Origin: Anaerolineae bacterium
GTDB lineage: Bacteria > Chloroflexota > Anaerolineae > Aggregatilineales > Phototrophicaceae
Reading direction: 5' to 3'
Assembly (NCBI GenBank): GCA_022820665.1
Contig: JAJEFB010000003.1
Span: 1-42,409, forward strand
Length of the DNA stretch: 42,409 nt
Within the stretch, counting starts at the first letter, position 1, and every line of letters begins with the position of its first letter. Position numbers and translations under genes: made by a program. Of this stretch, positions 1-8,347 are shown piece after piece. The notes beneath the pieces are model-generated. The model was not told where the DNA came from. It worked only from the letters and a program-made list of their open reading frames with translations, and made no database searches.

Positions 1-85
1 CCTTGCCCAGATAAACATTCGGCTCCTGAACCAGGAATTCCCGAATTTTCGTCCACTGTTTGTCAGATAGTCTTATGTATGTCAT
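1..85 (-). CDS. IS5-like transposase, N-terminal fragment cut by window edge
   Basis: Read on the minus strand from the ATG at 85, 28 residues are visible before the window ends. They include RLSDKQWTKIREFL followed by a short segment with PNVYLGK. An N-terminal LSD-x-QW-x-KI-x-FL block followed by Y-x-G-K is typical of IS5-group transposases (DUF4096-like N-terminus). The rest of the gene lies outside the window, so intactness cannot be judged. The start codon sits inside an 11-bp inverted repeat (67-93). I found no convincing terminal inverted repeat or target duplication between 86 and 209, so the element boundary is not set. Confidence 0.55.
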   Translation of the reverse strand, partial: MTYIRLSDKQWTKIREFLVQEPNVYLGK

Positions 86-93
86 AAGACTAT
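67..93. repeat. Perfect 11-bp inverted repeat over the transposase start
   Basis: ATAGTCTTATG at 67-77 and CATAAGACTAT at 83-93 are perfect inverted arms around a 5-nt loop. The transposase ATG (83-85) is inside the right arm. In RNA this would fold the start codon into a stem, as in insertion sequences that block translation of read-through transcripts. It could instead be a regulator site. The structure is seen; the role is inferred. Confidence 0.6.
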
Positions 94-209
94 TTTACGC
101 ATTTATGAAATCCGCATGTCAAAATATCAACAGAACCTAGTTGATTATAGCGCTACGTTCTATCATAGAATGCGGATGCCGGACCAACAACGCATATTTT
201 GGGATTATC

Positions 210-758
210 GTGCCCCGTCTATTCGTCGCCATCGACCTGCCCGAAAAAACCAAGGATGAAGTGCTGACCCTGCGCCGGGACGACCTGCCGCCCGGCCGCT
301 GGACGCGGCGCGAAGCCCTGCACCTGACCCTGCACTTCATCGGCGATGTGCCCGAGGCCGTGGCGCGCGCCTACGAGCGAGCGCTGCGCCATGTCGAGGC
401 GCCGGCTTTTGAGTTGCTCATTGCGGGTGTGGGGCAATTCCCGATTGAGGATCGGCCGCGCGTTATCTGGGCCGGCGCGCAAAATACCCCGCCCTTGCGC
501 GAATTATACGAAGCCGTCGGCGCCGCCCTGGCGAGCGAGGGCTTTCGACGCGAGCGGCGGCGCTTCCACCCGCATATCACGCTGATGCGCTTCAAGAAGC
601 CGCTGCGGCGCGGTCTCGCCAGCCGCTGGCTGCAAGCGCACCTGGATTTCCACGCCGAGCCGGCGCGCATTGAGCAGTTCACGCTCTTCGAGAGCCAATT
701 GAAACCGAGCGGCGCGGTCTACACGGAACGCGGGGAATATACGCTCAGGCCAACCTAG
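210..758 (+). CDS. thpR: RNA 2',3'-cyclic phosphodiesterase (2H family)
   Basis: This is a 182-residue protein of the LigT/ThpR type, which hydrolyses 2',3'-cyclic phosphate RNA ends to 2'-phosphomonoesters. Both catalytic 2H motifs are present: HLTL at residues 38-41 and HITL at 122-125. Spacing and total length fit the family. The reading frame is open from an ATG at 141, but family homology starts at PRLFVAIDLPEK, so I choose the GTG at 210; the first 23 residues of the longer frame have no family resemblance. It stands alone, convergent with the MFS gene, with a short palindrome between them. Confidence 0.88.
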   Translation: MPRLFVAIDLPEKTKDEVLTLRRDDLPPGRWTRREALHLTLHFIGDVPEAVARAYERALRHVEAPAFELLIAGVGQFPIEDRPRVIWAGAQNTPPLRELYEAVGAALASEGFRRERRRFHPHITLMRFKKPLRRGLASRWLQAHLDFHAEPARIEQFTLFESQLKPSGAVYTERGEYTLRPT

Positions 759-769
759 ATGGCGCAGAA

Positions 770-786
770 GCGACCTGTCAGGTCGC
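770..786. terminator. GC-rich palindrome between convergent genes
   Basis: GCGACCTG and CAGGTCGC are perfect 8-bp arms around a single T, between the ends of thpR (758) and the MFS gene (830). No T-run follows, so it is not a textbook intrinsic terminator. It may be a bidirectional terminator or a REP-like repeat, since a close relative (GCGACCT-GAT-AGGTCGC) lies at 41905-41921. Confidence 0.4.
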
Positions 787-829
787 CCGCGCGATTCAAT
801 AGTCCCCTGGGCGGCTTTGCCCGGCTCGT

Positions 830-2014
830 TCAGTCCGCGTCCGCGCTCGGCAGCCTGCGCGCCCTCAATATCAGAGCCGCCAGGATGATCACTGCGCCCA
901 TGACAACGAAGGTGAATCTCAGCGAATGCTCGGCCAGGGCGGCGTAGAATGGCAAGCCCAAAGCCAGAAACAAGCTGGTGAACATACTGATCAACGACAA
1001 GACGGTCGCGCGATTCTTGCTCTCGATGAGCGCATTCTGGTAGGCCGAGAAGAGCGGTCCTTTCATGTCGTTCAAACCATAAATGAGGATGACGGCGAAT
1101 AGGGTCGCGTAGGGACCCACGGCCACGGCAAACAACCAGTACAGAACGCCGGGCAAGAGAATCAATACCGCGATCGCGCGCGCCTGACCCAACCATTGCT
1201 CAAACTTGTAGGCGTAACGCTGCGCAAGAGCCGCCAGCAGACTGCCAAAGGAAAGCGCCGCGCCGATGGCGAAGGGCGATACCTCATTCCGCGCCAGGTA
1301 AGGGGGACCCAAGGTTGTCACGATGGCGCCCGTAAAGGGCGCGGTGAATACTACCAGCAGCGTTAGCCGGCGCAGACGTTTATGATGGCGCAGCAGGGAG
1401 ACGCCATCGCGGAATAATTCAACGCTGCCCGCTTGCTTCTCCGAGGTATGGATGGCCGGCTCGCGCAGTGTCAAACAGACGATAAGGCCCATGAGGAGCG
1501 CGGCGACGGTCAAGACGATGGCCGGGACAAAATCTTCCGCGCGCGCCTCGCCGATGATGAGACCGCCGATGATGGGGGCGATCACAAAGGCAATTTGGGC
1601 GTAGAAGCCCAGGCGGCCCATCGCCCGTTTCATCGCTTCCTCGCGCCCTGCTTCCGGCAGGCTGTCATAGACCAGCGCTTCGACCGCGCCCGAGGCGAAG
1701 GCGAATCCCGTGCCCGTCAGCAGCGCGATGAAGATATACCACTCGAAGGAGCGCGCGAAGATGAAGATAATCTCGCCACACATCAAGAGCAAGGTCGAAG
1801 CAAAGATCGACCACTTGCGCCCGACGCGATCGGCCAGTAGGCCGGTGGGAACTTCCATCAGGAAGATGCTGCCGATGACGATGGATTCAATCAGGCTGAT
1901 CTGCACCAGCGTCAGCCCGCGCGCCAGCAGCAGCAGCGCGTAGGCGTGGATGTAGAGATGAAAGCGCTGGCAGAAGTTGATGAAGATGACTTTGTTGATG
2001 TTGCTGGAATACAT
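830..2014 (-). CDS. MFS transporter
   Basis: A 394-residue hydrophobic protein with about twelve predicted membrane segments, the usual size for the major facilitator superfamily. The conserved loop between helices 2 and 3 is present as ADRVGRKWS (D-x-x-G-R-K), directly after the second helix. Proteins of this style are usually proton-driven drug or metabolite exporters; nothing here fixes the substrate. The N-terminus has a charged start followed at once by helix 1, so the ATG at 2014 is acceptable. It is monocistronic. Confidence 0.85.
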   Translation of the reverse strand: MYSSNINKVIFINFCQRFHLYIHAYALLLLARGLTLVQISLIESIVIGSIFLMEVPTGLLADRVGRKWSIFASTLLLMCGEIIFIFARSFEWYIFIALLTGTGFAFASGAVEALVYDSLPEAGREEAMKRAMGRLGFYAQIAFVIAPIIGGLIIGEARAEDFVPAIVLTVAALLMGLIVCLTLREPAIHTSEKQAGSVELFRDGVSLLRHHKRLRRLTLLVVFTAPFTGAIVTTLGPPYLARNEVSPFAIGAALSFGSLLAALAQRYAYKFEQWLGQARAIAVLILLPGVLYWLFAVAVGPYATLFAVILIYGLNDMKGPLFSAYQNALIESKNRATVLSLISMFTSLFLALGLPFYAALAEHSLRFTFVVMGAVIILAALILRARRLPSADAD

Positions 2015-2183
2015 GTTTTCGTAGCCACAGTCGTGACAATGTCACCACAAGGATCCGGGGCGTTATTGTTGCAGCCCGATTATCTCAGCAAATGTGGAGG
2101 AGGTGATGAAGCAAGCCGCTGTAAACTGCGGGTTGCTAAATTGTTCGCGTCAGCTCTGGAACAAACAACTGCGGACTTTCCGC

Positions 2184-2561
2184 TTACACGACGAGCCTTT
2201 TGAAGTGCAGCACACCATCAGTGTAAAGGGTACATTCGATCTGCCCGACATTAAAAGCCGCGGTCTCTTCTAGGGTCCAGCGCCATGAGTTCTGGTGCAG
2301 ATATCCCAGCAAGACTCGCCGGCCCATTTCGGACTTCGGGAGAAGCGATTTGACGCAGAGCCAGCCTTCTTTGTTCGCGCGGGCAGCCTCTTCGGCGACT
2401 GCAAACAGGGCGCTCACAACTCGTTTGCCTTGTGGATGATGCCCCTCAAGTTCCTCGCCTTCAAATTCTTGCTGTCGACAATCTTCCAAACGCTCGTTCG
2501 CCTCTTTGTCGGCAACAACTCCGTAAAGCAATTTGATTCCTTCAATAGCCAGGTTTTCCAC
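2184..2561 (-). CDS. Hypothetical protein, 125 residues
   Basis: I do not recognise this family. The start is a GTG at 2561 with an excellent ribosome binding site (AAGGAG, 6 nt spacer), which argues that it is a real gene. The protein is soluble with no signal peptide or membrane segment. Its N-terminal half is rich in Glu and Ala and helical in character. The C-terminal half (WRWTLEETAAFNVGQIECTL) looks like mixed strand. GC content is lower than in the neighbours, a possible sign of acquisition. It stands alone between the MFS gene and the aldolase promoter. Confidence 0.55.
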   Translation of the reverse strand: MENLAIEGIKLLYGVVADKEANERLEDCRQQEFEGEELEGHHPQGKRVVSALFAVAEEAARANKEGWLCVKSLLPKSEMGRRVLLGYLHQNSWRWTLEETAAFNVGQIECTLYTDGVLHFKRLVV

Positions 2562-2664
2562 GTTATTCTCCTTCTGCGACTATTAGACCACAACGCGTGT
2601 CGGTGAGGTTGCCTGATTTCCTTTCCATTTGCTCTGGGTCGCTGGCTTAATCACGTTCTCAAGT

Positions 2665-2693
2665 TTGGAAATCCGTCACTACAATCGTATACT
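2665..2693 (+). promoter_or_regulatory. Putative sigma70-type promoter for the aldolase gene
   Basis: TTGGAA at 2665-2670 and TATACT at 2688-2693 are separated by 17 nt and lie about 40 bp upstream of the aldolase start. The -35 matches consensus at 4 of 6 positions and the -10 at 5 of 6. It was found by eye. Confidence 0.45.
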
Positions 2694-2731
2694 GGTTTTT
2701 TAGTTTATCAATAAACACGAAAGGATGGAAG

Positions 2732-3499
2732 ATGCGCGAAAACCATGTGCGAGCGCTTTGGGCAGAAGGCAAAGCCGCCTTGAACGGCTGGCTGCATATA
2801 CCCAGCACCTGGTCCGCCGAGGTGATGGCGAATCAAGATTGGGACAGTCTCACAGTTGATATGCAGCACGGCATGATGGGTATGGAAACAGCCATACAGA
2901 TGCTGCAAGCTATCTCGACGACCGATGCGGTGCCGATGGCGCGGGTCAACTGGAATACGCCGGGCGACATCATGAAGCTGCTGGACGCCGGCGCTTATGG
3001 CATCGTCTGCCCGATGATCGAAACGCGCGAAGAATGCGAAGCCTTTGTGGGCGCCTGCCGCTATCCGCCGCAAGGCTATCGCAGCCTTGGACCAACGCGC
3101 GCCCGCGTCTACGCCGGCGCCGATTATGCCGAACACGCCGACAATACCGTCATCACACTGGCGATGATCGAGACGCAAAAGGCTTATGACAATCGCGACG
3201 AGATCATGGGCGTCGAGGGATTGGACGGCGTCTTCATCGGCATCGGGGACCTGCGCCTGACCATGACCGGTCAAGCCGGCTTGGACTCGTCTGACGCGGT
3301 CATCGACGCCGCGCTGGATGAACTTCTGGCGTCTGCGCAGCGGCACGGGCTGATCGCCGGCGTCTTCGCCGCAGGCCCGGAACACGGTCTTGAATTGATT
3401 CGTCGCGGCTACAGGATCGTCAGCGTGATGACGGATACGAATATCCTCGCCAACGCCGCGGCGGATATGGTCAACGCCGTACGGGAGGGGATGAGCTAA
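2732..3499 (+). CDS. HpcH/HpaI-family aldolase
   Basis: This 255-residue TIM-barrel aldolase belongs to the 4-hydroxy-2-oxoheptanedioate / 2-keto-3-deoxy-glucarate aldolase superfamily. These are metal-dependent class II enzymes that split 4-hydroxy-2-keto acids to pyruvate plus an aldehyde. Visible family features are DMQHG near residue 45 (catalytic His), ARVNW (Arg that holds the keto acid), PMIET and MIET segments (metal Glu) and GIGDL (metal Asp). AAAGGATGG lies just before the ATG as ribosome binding site. It is monocistronic under its own promoter. A second family member sits at 24304-25095. The substrate is unknown. Confidence 0.85.
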   Translation: MRENHVRALWAEGKAALNGWLHIPSTWSAEVMANQDWDSLTVDMQHGMMGMETAIQMLQAISTTDAVPMARVNWNTPGDIMKLLDAGAYGIVCPMIETREECEAFVGACRYPPQGYRSLGPTRARVYAGADYAEHADNTVITLAMIETQKAYDNRDEIMGVEGLDGVFIGIGDLRLTMTGQAGLDSSDAVIDAALDELLASAQRHGLIAGVFAAGPEHGLELIRRGYRIVSVMTDTNILANAAADMVNAVREGMS

Positions 3500-3505
3500 G
3501 TCGCG

Positions 3506-4306
3506 TTAGTCTTCGCGACGGTTGCGATAGAGTTTTAGGTCTTCGGCTGACATTTCATGCTCAGGCGCAAGGCGGTAGTGGCGTTCCGCTAACTTAACCA
3601 CTTGTCCATCAGTGTCTCGAGCAAATTCAAACAACGCAATGCTTCCTTCATCCATGAACTGCGCGGCAATCGGGCGCGCGACCAGTTCGGGAAATTTTTC
3701 GTCACACAGCGCCAGATCTTGTTCAATTTGAACGACTCCAATCTGATCCGCTTTGCCTTTGGCTTGTACCGGCAACACATAGTGCGCCCCTCGCTTGTCC
3801 ACGCCCACATATATTTCGTCGGTCTCGATCTGACCGATGGATCGTACGGTAGTGCGCAGGTGATTCTGGATGGAATAGCAAGTGACACTCGTAAAAATAT
3901 CAATTAGCCTGTTGTATCTAAGTTTCGCCAACAATGCCTGTTCATCCGTTAGAGCGTACCGCGATACGATTCCGGGAGTAGCATCTGGCACCTTGGTGAC
4001 TGGCAACATCGTATCAGGTTGAATCTTTGAAATCGGCTTAAGTTCAAACGCATACTGCGCTTGTCCCTTGCCAACAATCACCCAAGATTGATCCGGCGGA
4101 GCCTCATTAATAATAGCGTCGGGCAGAGGATTCCGATGTCTAAATGAGTAAACGACGTCCCCAAGATTCTTTGGCAGAGGAATATCAAGTCTCTCCGCAG
4201 AACGTACAATATCCTCGCGAGCAAAGTGGACGACCGTATCTCCGTCGCTGTAATGCCGAAAGAAGATGTCTTCAATAATCTGTGAATAGCGATTTGCTTT
4301 TGCCAT
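3506..4306 (-). CDS. Putative type II restriction endonuclease
   Basis: A 266-residue protein encoded 9 nt downstream of a DNA methyltransferase on the same strand. I do not recognise a named family, but it has a PD-(D/E)xK-like core: acidic residues E161, D163 and E164, then a strand, then PVQAKGK with Gln181 and Lys183, followed by a helix that starts VVQIEQD. Position, size and this motif make it the likely cutting partner of the methyltransferase. GC content is visibly below that of the flanking genes, as expected for a mobile restriction-modification system. The recognition sequence cannot be told from the sequence. Confidence 0.65.
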   Translation of the reverse strand: MAKANRYSQIIEDIFFRHYSDGDTVVHFAREDIVRSAERLDIPLPKNLGDVVYSFRHRNPLPDAIINEAPPDQSWVIVGKGQAQYAFELKPISKIQPDTMLPVTKVPDATPGIVSRYALTDEQALLAKLRYNRLIDIFTSVTCYSIQNHLRTTVRSIGQIETDEIYVGVDKRGAHYVLPVQAKGKADQIGVVQIEQDLALCDEKFPELVARPIAAQFMDEGSIALFEFARDTDGQVVKLAERHYRLAPEHEMSAEDLKLYRNRRED

Positions 4307-4315
4307 TGGGGCGCT

Positions 4316-5623
4316 TCAACCGTTCCATTGAAGCAGAACTACTTCTTCACGCAAGTGTTCTTTTGTAGCTGTAGAAAATCGTGTTCGGAATAGGTCAATG
4401 TCGAGCACATCATATCCCATACGTTCCGCGATTTCCGCCAAGATTTCCCCTGTGCGAATCATAATGCGAAAGTAGGAAGCTTGATCCCCAACCACGTATG
4501 CGAGTTTTGCTCCAGGACTCAGGAAACGGCGTAGTTCCTGGAGATGTCGAGCCATTCCACCAAAATACTGCAACACTACTTTGGAATATTGTTTCTCAAA
4601 ACCGGATGTCTTTCCCAGTTCCAGTCGACGATCTTCGATAGAACGCGCAAGTGCTTGAATTCTTGGCATATCTTCCACCCAACTGTCGTCCTTGTCGGCT
4701 TTGTATACTCCTCTAGTGTTTGAACGAATGAACCGTTGCTTTTGTCTGCGCAAGTCTTCCCGACTGGACATAAACCCGAGCAAGACCGATTCAAGACGCG
4801 TCGTTCGGCTGTAGTCCTTCTCGTTTGGATATGGTGGTGAAGTAATTACCGCGTCAATCGAACCTGGTGACAAATACCTGCTCATATCCCTTGCATCAGC
4901 GGAGAACACCGTTGCAGGCGCATACGATGACGCGCGAAATTCCTGCAAGTCACTGACCATGCTATCTAAAGCACAGAGCCACGGCTTCAGTACCGGCGTA
5001 TCGACTTTTAGCTTACCTACTCCAATCTCTGGACCAAAGCGAAGATTGCTGATTTCATTTACCGTCTGCTTTGCCAATGCTAGTTTCGCATGATTTCGAA
5101 GCCTGGTTGACTTATGCCTTTCAATGCCATCGAGCAACGTAAGCACTTTGTGCAACGGTATTGGACTTATCGAATTCTTGATCAATAATTTGGACTGTTC
5201 GACACCAAATGCGCGCAATTCGCCGCTGAACACGGTTATATCAAAATAGCTTGAATCGCTTGAAAGTATTTTCTCATGTGAGGTTGCTGTAATCCGATTG
5301 GCAACTTCTTGTCCAAAATCAGCCAACTCACTGGGTTCAACTTCCCAGTCTGTTTTAACGCTTGCGGCAAAATGAGCCATCGCGTTGGCTTCGACGCCAA
5401 CGCTCTTGAGGCCTATTTTTTTCGCCTCCACAAGGGTCGTACCCGTACCGCAAAACGGATCTAGAATGATCTGTCCCTTGTCAAGGCTGAACTTCTCTAC
5501 GTAATCGCGCACCAAGTGTGGTGGAAATGACAATACAAACCTGTACCACTCATGGATTGGTCGGTCATTCTCATACAGCCGATTCAATTCGGTACCGTTT
5601 TGAAGCTGCGTAGTGTATGTCAT
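4316..5623 (-). CDS. Type II DNA methyltransferase (amino-group, SPPY type)
   Basis: A 435-residue SAM-dependent methyltransferase of the exocyclic-amino (N4-cytosine or N6-adenine) group. The SAM-binding motif DPFCGTGTTLVEA is at residues 55-67 and the catalytic motif TSPPY at 261-265. A motif X-like segment (HEWYRFVLSFPP) precedes motif I. The gap of about 195 residues between motifs I and IV probably holds the target-recognition region. SPPY is often N4-cytosine, but N6-adenine cannot be excluded. It protects host DNA from the nuclease encoded just downstream (gap 9 nt). GC is lower than in pfkA next door. Confidence 0.85.
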   Translation of the reverse strand: MTYTTQLQNGTELNRLYENDRPIHEWYRFVLSFPPHLVRDYVEKFSLDKGQIILDPFCGTGTTLVEAKKIGLKSVGVEANAMAHFAASVKTDWEVEPSELADFGQEVANRITATSHEKILSSDSSYFDITVFSGELRAFGVEQSKLLIKNSISPIPLHKVLTLLDGIERHKSTRLRNHAKLALAKQTVNEISNLRFGPEIGVGKLKVDTPVLKPWLCALDSMVSDLQEFRASSYAPATVFSADARDMSRYLSPGSIDAVITSPPYPNEKDYSRTTRLESVLLGFMSSREDLRRQKQRFIRSNTRGVYKADKDDSWVEDMPRIQALARSIEDRRLELGKTSGFEKQYSKVVLQYFGGMARHLQELRRFLSPGAKLAYVVGDQASYFRIMIRTGEILAEIAERMGYDVLDIDLFRTRFSTATKEHLREEVVLLQWNG

Positions 5624-5702
5624 AAGTACGCTGCCAAATTATAGAACAATTGTACTGTCAACAAGAGCAAATGGCAAACGTTGGTGATGAAATACCGTAC
5701 AG

Positions 5703-6878
5703 TCAAACCGCGTCGCCCAGGCAGATCTCCATATCGCGCGCCGTCCGCAACCAGGGGTGATCCAGCGGCACGTTCTTGCGCTTGCCAACGACGTCCCCCA
5801 GCGGCACGGCTCGAACATGATCGCCGCAGACACCAACCAGGATGTTCGATGCGCCCGCGGCGATGAAATTGGAAGCGGCTGTGCCCAGCCGCGTCGCCAA
5901 CAGGCGATCGGCCGGCGACGGTACGCCCCCGCGCTGCACATGACCGAGAATGGTCACGCGCGACTCCAGTCCGGTGCGCTTTTCCAGCTCGTTCGTCAGC
6001 AACAGGGTACCGCCGCTGCGTTCTTTCTCCAGCGCGGCGGCTTCCGCCCTTGCCGCGCGGCGGCGCTTCTTCGCCGCTTTGAGCTTGTGCTTGTCATCGG
6101 CGCAATTCTCGATCTCGGCTTCGGCTTTTTCGATGCGAAGGCGGGCGTCGAGCAGTTTGTTGCCGATCTGCTGCGTCATCGCGCCTTCCGAGACGGCGAC
6201 GATGCTAAAGCGCTTGCCGCCGCGGCTGCGCGCGCGGATCGACTCGGCGATTACCTCGATGTTGAAGGGAATCTCTGGGATCAGGATCACATCCGCGCCT
6301 CCCGCCAATCCAGCGCCCAGAGCCAGCCAGCCGGTATTATGGCCCATGATCTCGCAGACGATGATGCGGTGATGACTGTGCGCGGTGGAATGCAAGCGAT
6401 CGATCGCTTCTGAGGCGATGTTCAAAGCTGTATCAAAACCGAAAGTGACATCGGTGCCGCTGACGTCATTGTCGATCGTCTTGGGCAGGCAGACCACATT
6501 GATGCCCTCTTTCGCCAGGCGCCAGGCGTTCTTGGCAGTGCCGCCGCCGCCGAGGCAGACCAAAGCAGCCAGATCGTGTTTGCGGTAATTCTCGACCATG
6601 ACATCCATCATGTTGAGGGTTTTTCCGCCGATGGGCATCTTGTGCGGCTTGTCGCGGCTCGTGCCCAAGATAGTGCCGCCCAAGGTGAGAATCCCGCTCA
6701 GCTGATCGGGACCCAGCCATTCGACGCGGTTTTGCATCAAGCCGCGGAAACCATCGCGGAAGCCAACCACGCGCATGCCATGCCGTTCAATTGCCACTTT
6801 GCCGATGCCGCGGATTGCCGCGTTCAAGCCTGGGCTGTCTCCACCGGCCGTAAGTACACCTATTGTTTCGCCAATCAT
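5703..6878 (-). CDS. pfkA: 6-phosphofructokinase, group III type
   Basis: Phosphofructokinase of glycolysis, phosphorylating fructose 6-phosphate with ATP or pyrophosphate. Starting at the ATG at 6878 (AAAAGG, 9-nt spacer) it has 391 residues; an in-frame ATG at 6911 lacks a ribosome binding site. Numbered from 6911, family motifs are TAGGDSPG at 21-28, PKTIDND at 143-149, MGHNTGW at 189-195 and HVQRGG at 324-329. The PKTIDND form places it in group III, which has both ATP and PPi users. The phosphoryl-donor loop reads GGGGT at 121-125, where GGDGT/S (ATP) or GGEDT (PPi) is usual. A charged Lys/Arg/Glu insert spans about 253-299. Confidence 0.88.
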   Translation of the reverse strand: MIGETIGVLTAGGDSPGLNAAIRGIGKVAIERHGMRVVGFRDGFRGLMQNRVEWLGPDQLSGILTLGGTILGTSRDKPHKMPIGGKTLNMMDVMVENYRKHDLAALVCLGGGGTAKNAWRLAKEGINVVCLPKTIDNDVSGTDVTFGFDTALNIASEAIDRLHSTAHSHHRIIVCEIMGHNTGWLALGAGLAGGADVILIPEIPFNIEVIAESIRARSRGGKRFSIVAVSEGAMTQQIGNKLLDARLRIEKAEAEIENCADDKHKLKAAKKRRRAARAEAAALEKERSGGTLLLTNELEKRTGLESRVTILGHVQRGGVPSPADRLLATRLGTAASNFIAAGASNILVGVCGDHVRAVPLGDVVGKRKNVPLDHPWLRTARDMEICLGDAV

Positions 6879-7020
6879 AATAAGAAGCCTTTTACTATCT
6901 ACATTTTCCATTATAGCGACGAATCGCGGGAACTTACACCGAACGGATATCGCGAGGAGGTGAATTGCGCATCGAACTATGTTATGCTTACGGAAAAGCT
7001 GGAGAAGAAGCGAAACGACG

Positions 7021-7590
7021 ATGGCGATTCAGCAGCGGCTCTATGATGCGGACGAGCTCTGGGATCTCTACGGTTTGCCAGAAAACGAACAGAAGCGTTT
7101 GGAAATACATGATGGAGTGCTTGTCGAGATGTCGGGACCAGGGGGAATACAAGGACGCATTGCCACAAAACTCGCTCGCTTCCTTGATGAGTACGCTGAA
7201 GCGCGGGCATTGGATATCGTCACGGTCGAAACAGGCCACCATCCCCATAATAGCCGCTACACCCTGCTCTTGCCCGACGTCGCCTTCATCCGTCGTGAGC
7301 GCGCGCCCGATCCCTTTCCCGAGAAGTTCGTCTCGCTCATGCCCGACCTCGCCGTCGAGATCCGCTCGCCTAACGATACCCTTAAGCAACTGCGAGAAAA
7401 GGCGCAAATCTATTTTCGGCATGACACAAAGCTGGTTTGGATCGTGCTGCCAGCGCAGAGCGCCGTGGAAATCCACAGGCCGCAAGGCGCGCAGCGCGCA
7501 AAACGGGAAACCCTCAAAACCGGGGACATCCTGTCCGGCGACGAGGTCTTGCCCGGCTTTGAGCTTGAATTGTCGCGCCTCTTCGCTTGA
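7021..7590 (+). CDS. Uma2-family (DUF820) putative endonuclease
   Basis: A 189-residue protein of the Uma2 family, a PD-(D/E)xK-fold group highly expanded in Chloroflexota and Cyanobacteria whose biological role is unsettled. Visible family landmarks are [14 protein letters not shown] near the N-terminus, LLPDVAFI (metal Asp), [13 protein letters not shown] (Glu on the core strand) and the following helix LREKAQIYF with W-I-V-L-P. The frame is open from an ATG at 6979, but homology begins near [16 protein letters not shown], so I choose 7021. It lies divergent from pfkA, with trmH 33 nt downstream. Confidence 0.85.
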   Translation: MAIQQRLYDADELWDLYGLPENEQKRLEIHDGVLVEMSGPGGIQGRIATKLARFLDEYAEARALDIVTVETGHHPHNSRYTLLLPDVAFIRRERAPDPFPEKFVSLMPDLAVEIRSPNDTLKQLREKAQIYFRHDTKLVWIVLPAQSAVEIHRPQGAQRAKRETLKTGDILSGDEVLPGFELELSRLFA

Positions 7591-7623
7591 CCGTGGGCGC
7601 TGCGGCCCCCTGAAGCGCGTGAC

Positions 7624-8289
7624 ATGCCCACCGAAGAACGCCTGAACAAGCTACGCCGCATCGCCCGGCAGCGTCAATCGGGATTGACTGTCATCATCGA
7701 GGATGTCTTCGATCCGCACAACCTGGGCGCCATCACCCGCAGTTGCGATGCCTTCGGCATTCAAGAGATCAACATCATCTTCGATACGCATCCCGAGTTT
7801 GACCCCAAAGAAGTGGGCAAGAACAGTTCGACCGCGACCAATAAATGGCTCAACTATCGCGTGCACCACGGCAGTGAAAAAGCCTTGCGAACCTTGAAAG
7901 AGGAAGGATGGCATATCGTCGCCACCGCGCTTGATCCAAATGCGGAGTCGATTTTCGAGGCTGACCTCAGCCAGCCGAGACTCGCCCTTTTGCTCGGCAA
8001 CGAGAAAGACGGACTTTCCGCCACGGCGCTGCGAGCCGCCGATCGCCTGGTGACGATTCCCATGCGGGGCATCGCGCAGAGTATGAATGTGTCGGTTACA
8101 GCGGCTTTGTTTTTATACGAGGTGACGCGGCAACGCCGCCAACAGGGTCCGGAAGCCTACGCCGCGGATGAAGTCGCGCAGCGGAAGACGCTCGATTACT
8201 TCCTCGAGATGCACAAGCATCTCAACAGACGCAACAGAAGTCGGCGCCAGAAGCGAGCCAATGAGAGACTCTCGCAATCAAATGAATAA
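7624..8289 (+). CDS. trmH: TrmH-like tRNA 2'-O-ribose methyltransferase (SPOUT)
   Basis: A 221-residue SpoU/TrmH-family enzyme; TrmH methylates the 2'-O of G18 in the tRNA D-loop using SAM. All three SpoU motifs are visible: DPHNLGAITRSCDAFG near residues 30-45 (catalytic Arg and Asn), LLGNEKDGLS (knot strand) and IPMRGIAQSMNVSVTAAL (SAM-binding knot). The C-terminal tail is Arg/Lys-rich (LNRRNRSRRQKRANE), fitting tRNA binding. It begins 33 nt after the Uma2 gene and may be co-transcribed. The exact tRNA position is inferred from the family. Confidence 0.85.
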   Translation: MPTEERLNKLRRIARQRQSGLTVIIEDVFDPHNLGAITRSCDAFGIQEINIIFDTHPEFDPKEVGKNSSTATNKWLNYRVHHGSEKALRTLKEEGWHIVATALDPNAESIFEADLSQPRLALLLGNEKDGLSATALRAADRLVTIPMRGIAQSMNVSVTAALFLYEVTRQRRQQGPEAYAADEVAQRKTLDYFLEMHKHLNRRNRSRRQKRANERLSQSNE

Positions 8290-8347
8290 AAGTCGTTCAC
8301 AAGTTTAGAACTTGGCGCAGAGAAAGTATACGCAACCTGTGCCCAGT

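Noticed and set aside
5757..6413. 218-residue plus-strand frame opposite pfkA
   Set aside because: Full overlap with a clear phosphofructokinase on the other strand; Arg/Gly/Ala-rich shadow of a GC-rich gene.
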